Shown here piece by piece: positions 1 through 13,001 of a stretch of DNA of 64,000 bases. Below the pieces are notes generated by a model, which did not search any database, had not been told where the DNA came from, and was given only the letters and a program-made list of their open reading frames with translations. The DNA comes from Branchiostoma belcheri. Lineage: Eukaryota; Chordata; Leptocardii; Amphioxiformes; Branchiostomatidae. A program made the translations under genes and the position numbers. The DNA lies in the NCBI RefSeq assembly GCF_001625305.1, contig NW_017804453.1, positions 867,196 to 931,195 on the forward strand, written 5' to 3'. Each line of letters starts with the position of its first letter. Position 1 is the stretch's first letter.

Positions 1-550
1 TATATTTTTTAAAGGAACGTGTAAAAATTGTATGCCACAGTTCGAGGGGGCTGATATGCGCTGAGAATGATAAATTCATCTTGCTGCAGCCTTACTGTCA
101 TCTGATAAATGGGGACTAAGTATTGATCTCATGATGTCAATCTGTGCTGCCTTGCCTGCAAACTAATCTGTCTGGAAAAAGCAGGGGTTGTCTCAAAATG
201 GCAAGCTATGGGGTTTGTCTCATTTGTGAGTCCTCTGTGAAAAGGTACTGATTTGCTTGTGTTTGTGATCTGTTTGTGTCCATATGGTCGGGTGACAGCC
301 CATGGGTGAGTGAAATATAACTTCAGACCACAAAAGGTCAGACACAGGAATTACATGTTAGGTCCCAGAAGCTGGCCATTTGCTGGCCGGAGGTTGGCAG
401 GAGTCTGTTGGCTGGATATATATACATGGGAAATTCACAATAATCACTAGAATTAAAAATTCACAATACAGATTTCGTGTCCAGTTTTTTTAACTAATAA
501 CAGATCACTATTGACTAAATATGGATTACAAAGTTAACACAAGCTGACAC
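1..550 (-). other. RTEL1 intron 7 (partial)
   Basis: Sequence beyond the donor of RTEL1 exon 7 (GACCCAAAG then GTGTCA). The next expected exon, with the DEAH motif, is not present here, so it lies left of the window. I see nothing else. Confidence 0.6.
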
Positions 551-3500
551 CTTTGGGTCCAGTAGGTAGTTGTAAGGCATGAAGATAATGTCAGCTGATG
601 ACTTCAGCTCTCGTGCCATGTAATAGGGACAGACCCTGCATAAAAAAGCTGCATATTAGTCTAATGTATATGAAACATTAGGGAAGGGTACTTTATATCC
701 TACCAAGTCTATTTGCAGTGCTAAACATGATGCATCTGTTTTGAAAGAGGGTGTTGATGATTGGAAATTCTTTCAATAAGAGATATCATAGTTTGATAGT
801 TTCTTGAGGAGATACAAATTACTTCAATAATGGTAAAATAATTAAGAAAATAAGGTTACAAAAATTCTTCTAAACAGTAAGTTGGTTCTTCCTTGGTCAA
901 TACCTGAATGCTTTCATGTCAAACTAGATAACGAGATGAGAAGTTATCTGTTCCTTTGAACCATTATATCATCAATAATAGGCTTGAGTCTCATATTCCC
1001 ACAGAAGCTTATGCCATTACAGGCCAGAAGTAATCAATCTTTCTACATCTTCTTACTTCGACCAAAAAACTAAAACTATAAGTTTTCTCTCTAATTTTTA
1101 TAGATATGGTAGTGCTAGACAGCTATGAATTCCCCAAAAGAAATTTAGATAATAAAAGAACTATGAATTCATATTGGATCAAAAGATATTAAACATATTA
1201 AGAAAGTTCACAAACATTTCTAGATCTCTAGGGATATAGATATACACCCATTGCATGGCATGCAGTGATTATTATTCAACCTTTGCCCTGCTAAGATAGC
1301 CATTTAGCACCACATTTGTATTGGTTGTGGGGTTAGGCATCAGCTAAGAAGGTTAAATAGATGAATTCTGCATTATGTTCATACATTGTGCATCTTACCT
1401 GAGATTAATAAGTCATAGAAAATGAGAAAATGAAAATAACTAATTGTATGTCATCAGTCAATATTCCAATACATGTAATGCCAAGAAAACTGCTGAATCA
1501 AGGATGACGGAATCAGAGAAAATTGTGCTGCATTACTCCAGGGATGTAACAACATTTGACTCAGCTGGATTTTAGATAAAAAGAAATTTCAGATGTATCA
1601 ACAAATTATGAGTATGTGGAAAGTCACAATTAAAACTAAATTAGAGTAAAAATTCCGAGACGGCCCAGGCTTACATATAAGTTGCCTTTCTAGTTGATCA
1701 TGCAGATCTTTAGACGTCTGCACCTCTACCTTGATGTTACTGGTAATGTGAAAATCTATTCATCAATTGCTCCTCTAAATTCTACATAAATAAATGCATT
1801 TATTATTTACTTATATGTTGGATTTGATTTTGAAAGAAAAAAGCCCATTTGATATTAATTCAAAAAGGTGTCACTGTGTTAGCATCATAGCCTAGAAATA
1901 CTGTATTCAAAGCAAGTTCACATACTTATGTTTTCTGCCTACTTTGACCAGGTCTTCAATGTCCAGTGGGGCCTCGCTGAACTCTTTCTCACTTTTCTTT
2001 TCTGAAGAGCAAAATACAAACATCAAGTAAACTTCCTGCTCCAACTGTATATATTATGAAAACTTATATATATACACTTGTGTAACATTAGGCCACACCA
2101 ATTTAATTTCTTGGTTAACAGATTCGCCTGCTTCATTTTTTTCTGATCTGCAAAAAAAAACAAAACATTCAGAATCAACTGCAAAATGCTCATATTTTGC
2201 CCTGAACAGTTGAAAACAGTCCTTTTCTTCCTAGTTATTACAGTTATTCCATCTTTCAATGCAGTGGCATCATTAAACTTTTAAAGGTTCAAAATCCATT
2301 GTTTCAATTTTGAACCAGCCTGGTGTGTTGACTTCATGTCTCCTATCGTACCACTTTGGGCCATAATAGGATGCCTAGGCCTGTTTTTATTCTTTTTTTT
2401 TCCCGCTCACTCCATTATTTTTCTAGAAAAATCCGTTAACCAATTGCAAGAAATTAAATTGGTGTGGCCTTAGCAATGTAAAAAAAATATTATGCAGAAA
2501 ACTTGCCGTCTAGGTTGTTGTGAAAGACACAAAGTCGGGAGGATGTCTTTGCCTTGCACATGTGAACCTGTGGCATGGAGACAAAAGTTTCAACATAACA
2601 CCCATTCCAGTCACATGATTTTCAACACGGGAAAATAGGTTCTGTACATACAATGCACTACTTGCATATGACATCCTGATCTAGGATACATCTGCACTAT
2701 ATATAATACATGTATGCAACACATATACTGGTAACCATATACAGCATACTATTCTATGACTGTGCTATAAATGTTCATCCTTACTTTGTCTACAGTACAC
2801 GTACACAGCCATGAAATCCATAATGTTGATCCCACTCACACAGGAACGAATGCATGTTTTAGAAATTGAAGCAGTGCAGGAATTTCTGAGACATATTCAC
2901 CTTGCAAACTGTAAGTCAACCCACCATGGGCATGAAGCTTAATATCATATAGAGTAAGAAATCAGTCTGTAATTGTAAAATGTTTGATATCACTATCAGA
3001 CATTACATAATGCCAGTCTCTTATGGAAGGGAAACAGCCAACAAATCTACAGAGAGCAACACAATTCAATGTCTGCCTTTTTTGTCTGTGTAATACTCTT
3101 GATGTCTGATGGAAACGTCTGAATGAATCATTACGGCAAGAAATACTGAATTTCTGCAATTTTTTTATAGTTTACGCCAGAAATATTCAGGATAATTTTA
3201 TTATTTTTGATACCTAAATATCTGACTGACATGTTGTAATGGTTGAAAATAAACCTACTTTCAATGTTTAATTGACATTTATTCCTTTTAGCAACTGGTA
3301 CACACTGTTTTGACATTCACTGCTGCCAGTGACATTTCAACTGCCAACTGAATTGTGCAGGAACTATAAATTTCCCTTCCGAATGGCGCCTGTGTAATAC
3401 TGATAAGGAGACTACTGTGGACCAGAACATGGTGTCAGGACCATAAATGTGTTATCCTGACCTATAACAAGACCAGTTGGCCAAACCTCATGTCGTGTTC

Positions 3501-6500
3501 ATGTATGAAAGACTGAGGCACCAATAAATTTTCAAAATCCTCCAGCTCACCTGAGCTTTTACTGGGGACGGTTCACTTTTGATAGGGTCGAACATAAAAT
3601 TGACGATTTCATAAAATCACAGCTTTCACACCTATGTGAAGAGTTCTTGTTGTGAATTTCTTGTTTTCTCTCCTATATCAAATACTGACCTTTGCAGAGT
3701 TGCTGGTCTGTTCCTGAACCTCAGGATGAATACACAGCTGTTCTCTAGACCCAAGAATGCACACTTTCAGGTTGCTAATGAAAAAAAAAAAAACAACCAC
3801 AAGTTACACATTTTTTAGGTTGCATGAAAAACACAATAATTTATCCACACATGTACCAACAAGAAATCAAAGATCTCATACCTCCAAGAAACTTTTTTTT
3901 CTAAAGTATGTATTTTTGTAAATTTCTAAATGTAGCAAAAATACATGTAGTATTTTTCACTGATTCTGTCTGATATTCTCCCACTGGCTCCAATAAGGCA
4001 ACAGACATGGATCTTAGAAGGAAATTGACTTGAAATGAGATAACCTTCGCTGGGACCATTGACCTAACGTCCTGTCAGTGTCTCTGAAATGCCGTGGAAA
4101 ATAACTACAGAGTCCCTGAGATGCAAGCAAACACACATATACATGTAGACACTGAAAAGTCTGTACATAGAGGTAAATATATTAGATATATAGCGTGTGA
4201 GTGCATCCCAGGAACTTGATGTATGATAGCATTATTTCATAAGGCTTTTTGATATAGTGCCCACCTGTACGAAGTATTCTTCAGTTCTGCCACTGCCTGT
4301 GACAGCTGGGAATGGGTGCGGGAGGCATAAATTATCTTTGGTATCTCCATAAAGGGACCAGCTATAGGAAAAGGGGAAATAATTATGCAATGATCATTGA
4401 GTAAAATTGTAAGCAAGAAATACATGTAAAAACAAAAGAAAAATAAATATATGTTGTGCTTTCAACATAGTGACTTTGTGCAGCTTACAACTTTCAGCTT
4501 ATTAGCATCTTTGATTTATAATTCCACAATAGTAGATTTCCTAAGCAAAAAAATATGTTTAAAAAGTCTTGACCCATTGCAGCTGTGATGTTTCATTATG
4601 AATACTATATCATTATATTAGTCCACGAAAAAATTACCGAAAATTCTGATGTGGAAAAATTCCATTATACCCCTTCAACTTCAACTTCAAGCTCCACAAT
4701 CTCTCTTCTTACCTATACATACTAGACAAAAAATTGCAACCTTCAAGACATTGAACTAATCTTTAAGGACCAATGTTCCTTCGTCCATGTGGAGCTGATT
4801 AAAGTCGATCCTCAGGCCTGCAGATATGTTGTGTGGAGCCATTATTGACTTGTGATTCATGTGGCCAACGTTACGGCCAAATTACTGCTTGCAAGCTGGG
4901 TCAGCGGGCAACATTGTAAATAGAGCAGGGTCTAGACACTCAGATACATCACCTGCATTATGTACAATGTACTGTGCTCCTTATCAGCAATATTGATAGG
5001 GAATTAGACACATGTCAATGTGAATCCTGCGGTCAGCAAGCTTGTAATGGCTATCTCATCCCCTCACCATATGGCAAGGCTTTATTCAATCTATGATTGA
5101 CGCACCACTGGCAATGCAGTTTTTTGAGGAACAAAAATTTAAGATTGCCAATCCAAGAGGGCAGCTAGATCATATGTATGACAGCATTTCACTTTTTTTA
5201 AATTGTACCATTCATACATATATATTTATGAAAAGATTTTAAAACAAGCATACCTCATCAGTGTACATCAAAGTTTTGGAATTTTTCCTACCAGTTTGTT
5301 CAGTGTTTCCCCAGCCAGCTGCCCCTCCTAACTGATTGGCCAGCATCTGGCCATATGTGGAGGACTGACCCTCCTCGTCTTTTGTGAAGTGTTGCTTGAG
5401 TCCTTCAAACTGCATCTTGGCCACATACGCTGAACGCCAGGCAAGGGTAGCACAGAGGAGGCACAGGGTCTTGCCTGTTCCTGTGGGACTTTCCAAAACT
5501 CCATTGGTGCCCTGGGGACATGATACATATAGAGAATTACATGTACAAACTAGCATTACCAATTACTACAAAAATTGACGTCAATCTCTATAATATATAC
5601 ATGTAATACACATGATTATGTACACTGAATGAAGTTTCATTGGAGGCAAAAATAAAGCATACTTAAATCTACAGTCTTTCAGATGACCAGTTTCAAAGCT
5701 TGCACAAGTTTCTTTAATATTGAATTGTATGTACAAATATACATTCTTCGGCCTACGAGTACAACATAGTAGGCAATCAATCATCAGGGACCTTGTACAC
5801 AATAACAAACAATAGTTAATGATAATAAATCAAATATTTGATAATCATATTCAGTAAATAATAATCGACTGTATCATTCTACATTCTATCACTAAGCATT
5901 GGAGAAGTTTCAGATAAATTGTTTACAAGGTAACTTGTGCAATACATTTTAGTAGTAGTACAAATGTACTAGTAGTTAAGTGCATGCATGCACAAATGCT
6001 TGCTTGCAAAGATTTCAATCATTAGCAGAGTCATTGACGTAGGTCTACCATCACCGAATCATAAACTTGACAAGACTCTACAATATGTATAAAATTATAC
6101 TTCCTTGTGGTACTAATTTCAAATTCCAGCTTCGGATTTTAATCTCGAGATCAAAAGGAAACTTTACGACGGGACCTTAATAACCTGCCAAGCCCACAAG
6201 TACAATCAATAAGGATTTACCCAGCTAATATTCCCGCCACGTCTCTATATCCCAGCTTTGTCAGATTTCCCTGAAGGCACTGACGGCAGTTTGTGGAAAT
6301 GTTCTGGCCTTGAACCAGAATTGGCAGGCTAGCGCTCATTTCTTGCCATGAATTTAGTGCTTTAGTTATAATTATTTCCAGGAATGGAAGTATTGTTTTG
6401 GTTGGTTGAGTTGCAGGTTTGTAGTTGAGGGGGGTGGGAGGTGATTTTGACAGTAAGTGAGTTGATTGATAAGGTGGCAACCCTGAAAGTGACCCAGCGT

Positions 6501-8345
6501 TTGTCGGGTGGGACTAAGTCGGTGCTATGTACTAGTAAAGGAATTCAGGAAGTGGGGTAATATCCAATTAAATCACATCATACAACCCCTCCATAGTTAG
6601 AAGGTAATGTCTGTGATAGTTCCAATTCACTAAAACCCAAAATACTTCCTGGAGGTCTGAAACCTTTCATTTTGTATTTTTGTGAAACTTTCAGCTACTA
6701 GGAACTAAAACATTAAATTCTACCGCATCCAGACTGTTGATAAGCACATAAGCTGACTGGATGATCAGAATGAATTTGTCCACTGGGGAACGTTTTCATT
6801 AATCTTGATAAGCTTGTTCTTAATCCCACAAAAGTTCAAGTCATAATTGATGACTTGACACTATATAAACACTACAGCATTTGTCTTGTCTTTTTTCAAA
6901 TCAGCGTGAACCTTTGCCATATTTCAAGCATGAAGGATTTAGAAGAAGATGCTACTTATAGTAATACATGTACCTATACACCATGACCTCCAAAAATCAA
7001 AGACCAACTTTTGAGATAGAGAAGGATAATCAAAGGGTTCAGAAACTTTGTATAGAGATGATGACAAAAGTGGAAGTATGTAATACTATACATAAAACAA
7101 TGTAACATTATATGATATAAATACTCATGAACATCATCAAAATCATTTAAGAATATTATAAAAACTGTGATATTATATTACTATACAGAGTACAAGAGAC
7201 AGTCTGTTGTTGGTGTCTACCTTGTAAAATTTGCAGTTGTGTACATAGTATTTGTAGTTACCTGATACATGATGTAGTCCAAGTATACAAGTACGCATTA
7301 TGAGCAGGATTATAAGTTTCCTTGAACTATAGCACTGATTTTAACATGTCATGTAATCTTCAAGCAGATGGAAAAAGCATTACAGTCTTACTTAGAGTTA
7401 GAACTTGCAATCTACACAGATCTAGAGTCTGGGTTGCCCAGATATCTGCTTGGAGATTTAACTCATGTGCAACCACCCCAAACAACCACATATTTTCAGT
7501 GATGTTGTGACAAATTGTCTATTGTTCTTTTATTCTTTAATCAACCTTTTGTGATACACAGGCAATAAGTACATAAATACATAAATGTTGAAACATTGCA
7601 TTGTTAACAAACATATTCTTATACCCAATAAACAACAGTCAATAAGTGTGAACTACGAGTATGACTGTCCACCCCCCAAAGCCAAAGCAAGGCGTATACA
7701 TGTAGTCTGCCTATATGCAAGTATCCTGATTTCTACCATAAACGGATCACAAATTATGCATTTTGACTCATTAGGCCACTCCAATTTGATTTGTTGGTTC
7801 TGATCGACAGGGCGGGAAAAATAAAAAAACAGGGCTAAGCATCCTACGATAGCCAAAAAACTATGCCAGGCCCGTTTACAATTCAAAGAATCAAACAAAT
7901 GAATTATTAAACTTTTTGTTATGCATGAAAGATGGAAAAGCTGCAACAACTCTGATTCTGAACTGAAGAGACTTCGTACTTCCCTCAACTGTTGGTGACA
8001 AAATATGAGCATTTTGAGCATTCAGAGGCTGAATTTCTTTTTTTTAAATCAGAAAAAATAAAGCGGGCGAATACGTGAACCAAGCAATTAAATTGCTTTA
8101 CTGTTCCACCACACATGCCGTGCCGCGTGGAACACCAAAAAGTCGGCGACACTACCTACCCCATATTGGGCCAACTAGTATAAAGATGAGTGTAAAAGTC
8201 CGAAATCTAGCGAATAGCCCTTGAATACTAGTAAACAGTTTACCTCCTGTAGACACTGAATGACTTTCTCCATGTACGACCGCTGACAAGCGTAGGGCTC
8301 AAAGGGGAAATCCACGTCCACACCACGGATCTTCAAGAACACCAT
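551..8345 (-). CDS. RTEL1: RTEL1 helicase, N-terminal seven coding exons (partial)
   Basis: Regulator of telomere elongation helicase 1 is a nuclear XPD-family, iron-sulphur, 5'-3' DNA helicase that unwinds T-loops and recombination intermediates. Coding exons in transcript order are 8345-8244, 5511-5254, 4344-4265, 3774-3690, 2567-2507, 2001-1926 and 635-551. Their phases agree and give 249 residues before the window ends; the remaining exons lie off the left edge. The start [15 protein letters not shown] matches the family start. Walker A SPTGTGKT has its Lys at residue 48, the same number as in human. Motif Ia [14 protein letters not shown] is in exon 3. The four Fe-S cluster cysteines are at about 161, 179, 188 and 223 ([25 protein letters not shown]). 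The junction of exons 3 and 4 reads TSYSNLKV where vertebrates have TSYRPKV. Intron 5 (2506-2002) begins with GC rather than GT. The family call is very secure. Confidence 0.95.
2088..2472. mobile_element. MITE, copy A (TIR AGGCCACACCAATTT)
   Basis: About 385 bp bounded by inverted repeats: TTAGGCCACACCAATTT at the left and AAATTGGTGTGGCCTTA at the right. It sits in RTEL1 intron 5, between exons 6 and 5. There is no coding capacity. Two further copies are at 7771-8100 and 22297-22662. All share an internal poly-A/T stretch and a GGATGCC(C/T)AGGCCTG-like segment. The superfamily is not determined. Confidence 0.75.
2505..2506 (-). other. Non-canonical GC splice donor of RTEL1 exon 5
   Basis: On the minus strand exon 5 ends GAC G and the intron begins GCAAGT. 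Only this donor keeps the frame: the phase-1 G joins AA of exon 6 to make Glu, giving NNLD-EKKS, which aligns with NNV-EEKS of vertebrate RTEL1. GC-AG introns are a known minor class, usually with an otherwise strong consensus as here. Confidence 0.8.
5512..8243 (-). other. RTEL1 intron 1
   Basis: A 2.7-kb intron between RTEL1 coding exons 1 and 2. Apart from the MITE at 7771-8100 I see only AT-rich sequence and short random open frames. Confidence 0.7.
7771..8100. mobile_element. MITE, copy C, diverged
   Basis: The left end TTAGGCCACTCCAATTTGAT matches copies A and B. The right end AATTAAATTGCTTTA looks like AAATTGGTGTGGCCTTA with GTGTGG deleted. Internal segments (CAGGGCTAAGCATCCTACGATAG) are a diverged, inverted version of the other copies. 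It lies in RTEL1 intron 1 close to exon 1. Confidence 0.55.
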
Positions 8346-9149
8346 GATGGGTTTGTTGATGTCTGTGAAGAGCCTGCTGTGCAAGAGTATCAGATGTTAC
8401 GGCAAACGTTTCTTTTCCTCTATCAGTAGCGTTGTACAACAACAAAAAATGCCCCAAGATGCCCCCCAAGATCTATGTTGTGCCCTGGCAAAGTCAGCAA
8501 ACTGGCGTGAGGAGTCGGAAGGCTCAGAGTTCTTTTGCACAAATTTTCATTTTGCCGCCATGTTGAATCAGCTGATGAAAAGACGCGTCCATCCTAAATA
8601 TCCGGGGAACTCTTGCTGTATAGTGGCAATAAATAGAAGCTGATAAAGCACAGTAGTTTGTAAACACCACGATTTCAAAGATTCTAAAAATATAATAACA
8701 TATTTACCATAAAATTTCTTGCTATCTTTTGTTTTTGAGACATAAATAGTGACGTAAAGCAACACATTCCCCAGTCATATGTGGAAGATTCCTCGGGCAA
8801 GAGGTCAACGCGCGCGCGAAACTCTCTTCTTCCCGAGCGAAAGGTTTAAATGTTCATGAAAAGTTAAAAATCCAGTCCCATTAAAATCACTGATTAATAT
8901 ATATTGTTTCAACCGACATCTTGAGATATAAACTGCTCGGCTATCAAATCCCGCTGGGATAACAAGTTCAAACATGCCTCGCAAATAGTTGACCAATGAG
9001 AAACCTTATTTTGCTGATGCATAGCAATAAGCCAATCACATCGCGTATATCGATCACGTGATGATTTGCCTTCAGGCCATTCCCGCGCTTTTTGTACAGA
9101 CGATTTCTCCGATTTTACGCATTCGAGAGGCGTCCGCTCATAGCAGAAG
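8346..9149. promoter_or_regulatory. Candidate divergent promoter region between RTEL1 and stathmin
   Basis: Sequence between the RTEL1 start codon and a possible first stathmin exon. It is richer in CpG than the surroundings (GCGCGCGCGAAA near 8810, CGCGTATATCGATCACGTG near 9044). It has CCAAT boxes near 8990 (GACCAATGAG) and 9032 (AGCCAATCAC). No clear TATA box is seen. The open frame at 8344-8643 on the plus strand is antisense to the RTEL1 5' UTR and is not counted as a gene. Confidence 0.4.
9080..9149 (+). other. Possible non-coding first exon of the stathmin gene
   Basis: The sequence ends AGCAGAAG followed by GTGAGC, a good donor, and lies just downstream of the CCAAT boxes. The first coding exon of stathmin has an acceptor at 12980, so at least one upstream 5' UTR exon is needed and this is one candidate. 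A CCAAT-containing stretch near 12819 (GGCCAATCAGGA) is an alternative promoter. Position is inference only. Confidence 0.25.
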
Positions 9150-12100
9150 GTGAGCCAGAGTTCAGCTTTTGTTGTTTTGTAGGGGAATAAAGCTGATTTC
9201 TCCGAAATATTCCGTCAGAATATAGTTGACACATGGTAGTGGACATAGTCAAAACCGAATTTCTCTCTGTCATTGTGTCTAGGTTTATAATTTTTGAGAT
9301 TTCCATGCCGAAATTTGTGGATCGAAGGCGCTTTGGTATCTTTATCCTGACAAAACGAACAGGCCATCTTCTCTCCGACCGTTGGTTTATTGGCGCGCCC
9401 CTCGGGCATGTCTGGTCAAATCTGTGCCAAAAATACGTACACTATGGGTCACTTATGTGACTATAGTGTAAGAAATTATTTCTAAGTACTGTCAGTGTAA
9501 GTTTTGCTCCAAATATTTTGATAAGATTTAGGCTGGGCACAAGCTAGAGTAGAGCGCACGTGCAAATTCTTGGAAACATAAAGGAGTCGTATCGGATGTC
9601 AGCCACAATGCCCCAGTCCACTCCTGAATCCCAAGATGCTGTAATTTCTGTACCTCCACAAGACTCCAAAACTTCGCCAAAGATTACAATGAATTACGTG
9701 TACTGCCAACGAGCAAGATATAATTTGTTCATCAAACTGATGTGCGATATGAAGCTGGCCAGGATTTTTTTTAATTCCATGGTATTTGTCTGACCCTTTT
9801 TGTAAGGACATAATTTTGAGTGTTCATGGTAGGAAAGAGGCCAGTTTTGGAATGCAATCAAGCACTCTTTTTTCAAGTGCCGATCAGAAAAGGTTGAAAA
9901 GAAGTAATCCGCAAGATTATTTTTAGATCATCATAATTCATATGTGTTTGTGTGTGTGTGTGTGTGTGACTATGTGTACACATGTATGCTCCAGCCTTAA
10001 TATTTTATTGTGAAAATGTGTCCCTTTCTTTGGGATCTCTGGAACTCCTCTTGACGTGTCATGATGACCTCCTTCATTGGTATGAATGTTTTTGCACCTT
10101 GTTGATACTTTCAAGCAGTCAATGCACTGTCATGTCCATTTGGTTTGCCCATTTATGTGCAACCAAGTGTGATAAAACATTGTTTTCTGATGTATGGACT
10201 TCACAAGCTGATTCAGTGGTCAAAACAAGTGTGTAGAAAGTATGTATTCCAGTGTTTGTCTTGTTGTTTTCCTTTGTCTGCATAATGGTCACTCTGTTTA
10301 GTTGACAAATATTTGTTCTGCTAGTTTGAATGAATTAAACTACTTGTGTACATAACACTGATACATTTACTGCTGTAGTCGACCATTAGTTTCAAAATAT
10401 ACTGCAGCTCTCAGTGACTTGAACCAAACTCCATTTGGAAGTAAAGTAATCAAGCAGCACTTACTTTTAGCATCATCATCACTGGATGTTGTGGAATTTG
10501 GTCTCCTCATGTCACATCCATTGTTCCCTATTTTGTGAGGATCTATTGTGTACTGTATATCAGAGTTTTTTGCCCCATTCATGATGCAAAATCAAAACCT
10601 TTTTGCTTTTTTCGGCTACAGCATCTGTTCTGACTGAATCGGTTTGCTTTTTCCCTTGATACAAGGATGATACAGTGATACCGATTAATATTGTATATGG
10701 GAAAATCAGGCACGTTATAAGGTAAAAATCATTAGAGGCAAAACTACTCTCAGTGGTCACTTTTTACACATCAGATAAATTGAAAGCCCATAGGCAATCA
10801 AGCCTCTTAAGAATCTTATTGAGTTCGTGACAAGAAACACAAGATGTCTTTATCTCAATAAAACTAACAAAGGAGACAATCCACTTCGATGCTAATTCCA
10901 AGCTGGCTTTTCCCTCTATGTCAATAAATCTATTGTGTGTTCCCAATAATTACTTGGATTGCAATTTACCCCGTTTGGTGAGTGTTCACATTGGCATTCA
11001 GATAGGGCTATAGAATATTACATTACCAGTTGCCCCAGGCAACCAAATTTTACTTGGGGCAACCTATTTTTGAACCTAGGTTAGTAGGTAGCCCAGCAGT
11101 GTGCTACTTGAATTTTAACTTAAGAATGCAGATGCTTTTTAATTTTAGGTACAGGTGGGGCAACCTAAAATTCTGGTGGGCAACCTAAATTTTGCCGTAG
11201 CCTGGTTCAAAGAAGTATTTTGTACACTGATTACTCAACCACTAAATCATGCAACTTCCATGTACATTGTTGCAGGAGCTCACAATGGAGTCAGCAATCG
11301 TTCTTTCCCACAGTGATGACACCAGCATCTACAATATGAAGATGATAACTCATAACCCAGAACCTTGGATATGTTTCAGCAGCAAAATTGCAAATTTCAA
11401 GATTTATAAACTACAAGTTCAGTTGTTCGCAAATTTCAGATTGCTGGTGGGTATTTTGAGCCAGGCATATGGATCTTCTGCTATCACTTACAAGTTCAAT
11501 AATGCTAGCCTTGATATTAAAATTTGCATGATAAACTATTGTGCAGTTATCATCCTTTCAGTGTAATAAATGTGCAGTAATGGAATACAATGATTTTGGG
11601 ACAATTACGACAAATAATCCGAGTTATGAATTCCCTTATTTAAATGATACAATCTCAAATATTTAGCAATGAAGAAACAGTACCCTATCACAAGCTCAAT
11701 AGGAAACCTGAAACCTTTCCCCCAGCCTACTTAAAATCAATATTCGTATAGTTCTAGATGGTTAAGCCTGTGCAGCGTGCACAATTATGCCATATCACAG
11801 TGTAGCAGAAACGCCCACCCCCTAAAGGTGGTATGGCTGAGAAATGGTGCCATTATTGTTGCTATAAATGTCACTACCTGAGGGATGGTATGATACAGGA
11901 TTTCATGGCTCCAGCATCTATTCCCGACAGAAAAGAGCTCTTGTCTCTGGAGTAGACAGACAGAATATTTGATAAGCTTTTCCTGACTAAAACAATTTGG
12001 ATGTCGCCGGTGTGAACAGGAAGGCATTACATATTTATGCTTGTCTATCAGTGAGAAGACTACATGTAGTTATTTTATCTCTCACATTATTATCGAAGTC

Positions 12101-12980
12101 AGTATGATTAAAGAACATAAAGATCCATGTAACTATTATAAGATATTTATGGTAAAACTGATATGTCTCACAGTGCTCATAATATATAATATAATATATA
12201 TGTGGCTACAGCTGTACTTTCTGTATGATCAAATTTTGAATAAGGAATTTCTTGTGATAAGTCTGATAAGAAATATTTGTAATCCTCATGCTTTTCAAGA
12301 AGGTCTGGCACTAAGACTGACCCAAAATTTTTGCAATGGGCCCTGAATAATTGTAATGAGTCAGAACAATCATTATTGTATCGGTCATATGATTTATTGT
12401 GATATTGGCTTGTATTTGTCAACAATGTACCATATTTTGAAATATATTACTAGTCAATCACAAAAGTCTATTTACCAGTCAGTTTCTAATCATATTTCCC
12501 CATGTAGACAAGGTTCCCATGTTGCCCTTCGTGCAGGTGATGTATGCCATTGACTATTAGATTGCTCCTTTCATTTCACAAGGGAGGGAAGTCCATTCAA
12601 AACTGTCATGTGCTAAAGATGCAAATAGAGCCCTGCTATAGAGGGAAACAGATTTGTGTAAAATCAAATCCCCCCTTTTGGCCGGGTACATGTCTTTGTT
12701 TTATCACCAACAGTTTGTCTCAAAATTTTGTTAGCCTTAAGACCTCCCCCATTTTCGTACATAGTTCATCCCGTGGGTCTGGGTCCCCCAATCTCTCTTC
12801 CATCAACGACGCAGGTTTGGCCAATCAGGACTCGGCAGGGGAGCGTTCATTATCGGGGAAGGCGGCATACAACATTTATTTTCCAGACATCAATATTCTG
12901 CCCATGCTTCCTTCTCATTTCAGGTGCCCAGCCCTGCCAGAAGTAAGCTGACTCAGTGCCTTATTTTCTTCTCGCCACAG
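9150..12980 (+). other. Stathmin 5' region without recognised genes
   Basis: Likely 5' intron or upstream sequence of stathmin. It contains a (TG)n tract at 9949-9968, a patch at about 11030-11200 with repeated GGGGCAACCTA-like words on both strands, and AT-rich sequence. Open frames at 9560-9793, 11249-11566 and 12544-12951 show no family resemblance and no convincing splice context. Confidence 0.4.
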
Positions 12981-13001
12981 GACAGACAACATAGCATCAT
13001 C

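Noticed and set aside
8344..8643. 99-codon plus-strand frame at the RTEL1 start
   Set aside because: It is antisense to RTEL1 exon 1 and 5' UTR, with no domain and no splice logic.
9560..9793. 77-codon plus-strand frame near the RTEL1-stathmin promoter
   Set aside because: The first half has plausible codons, but no domain, no donor at a sensible place and no partner exon were found.
12544..12951. 135-codon plus-strand frame upstream of the first stathmin coding exon
   Set aside because: No family resemblance. It overlaps a likely promoter stretch with a CCAAT box. Kept as non-coding.
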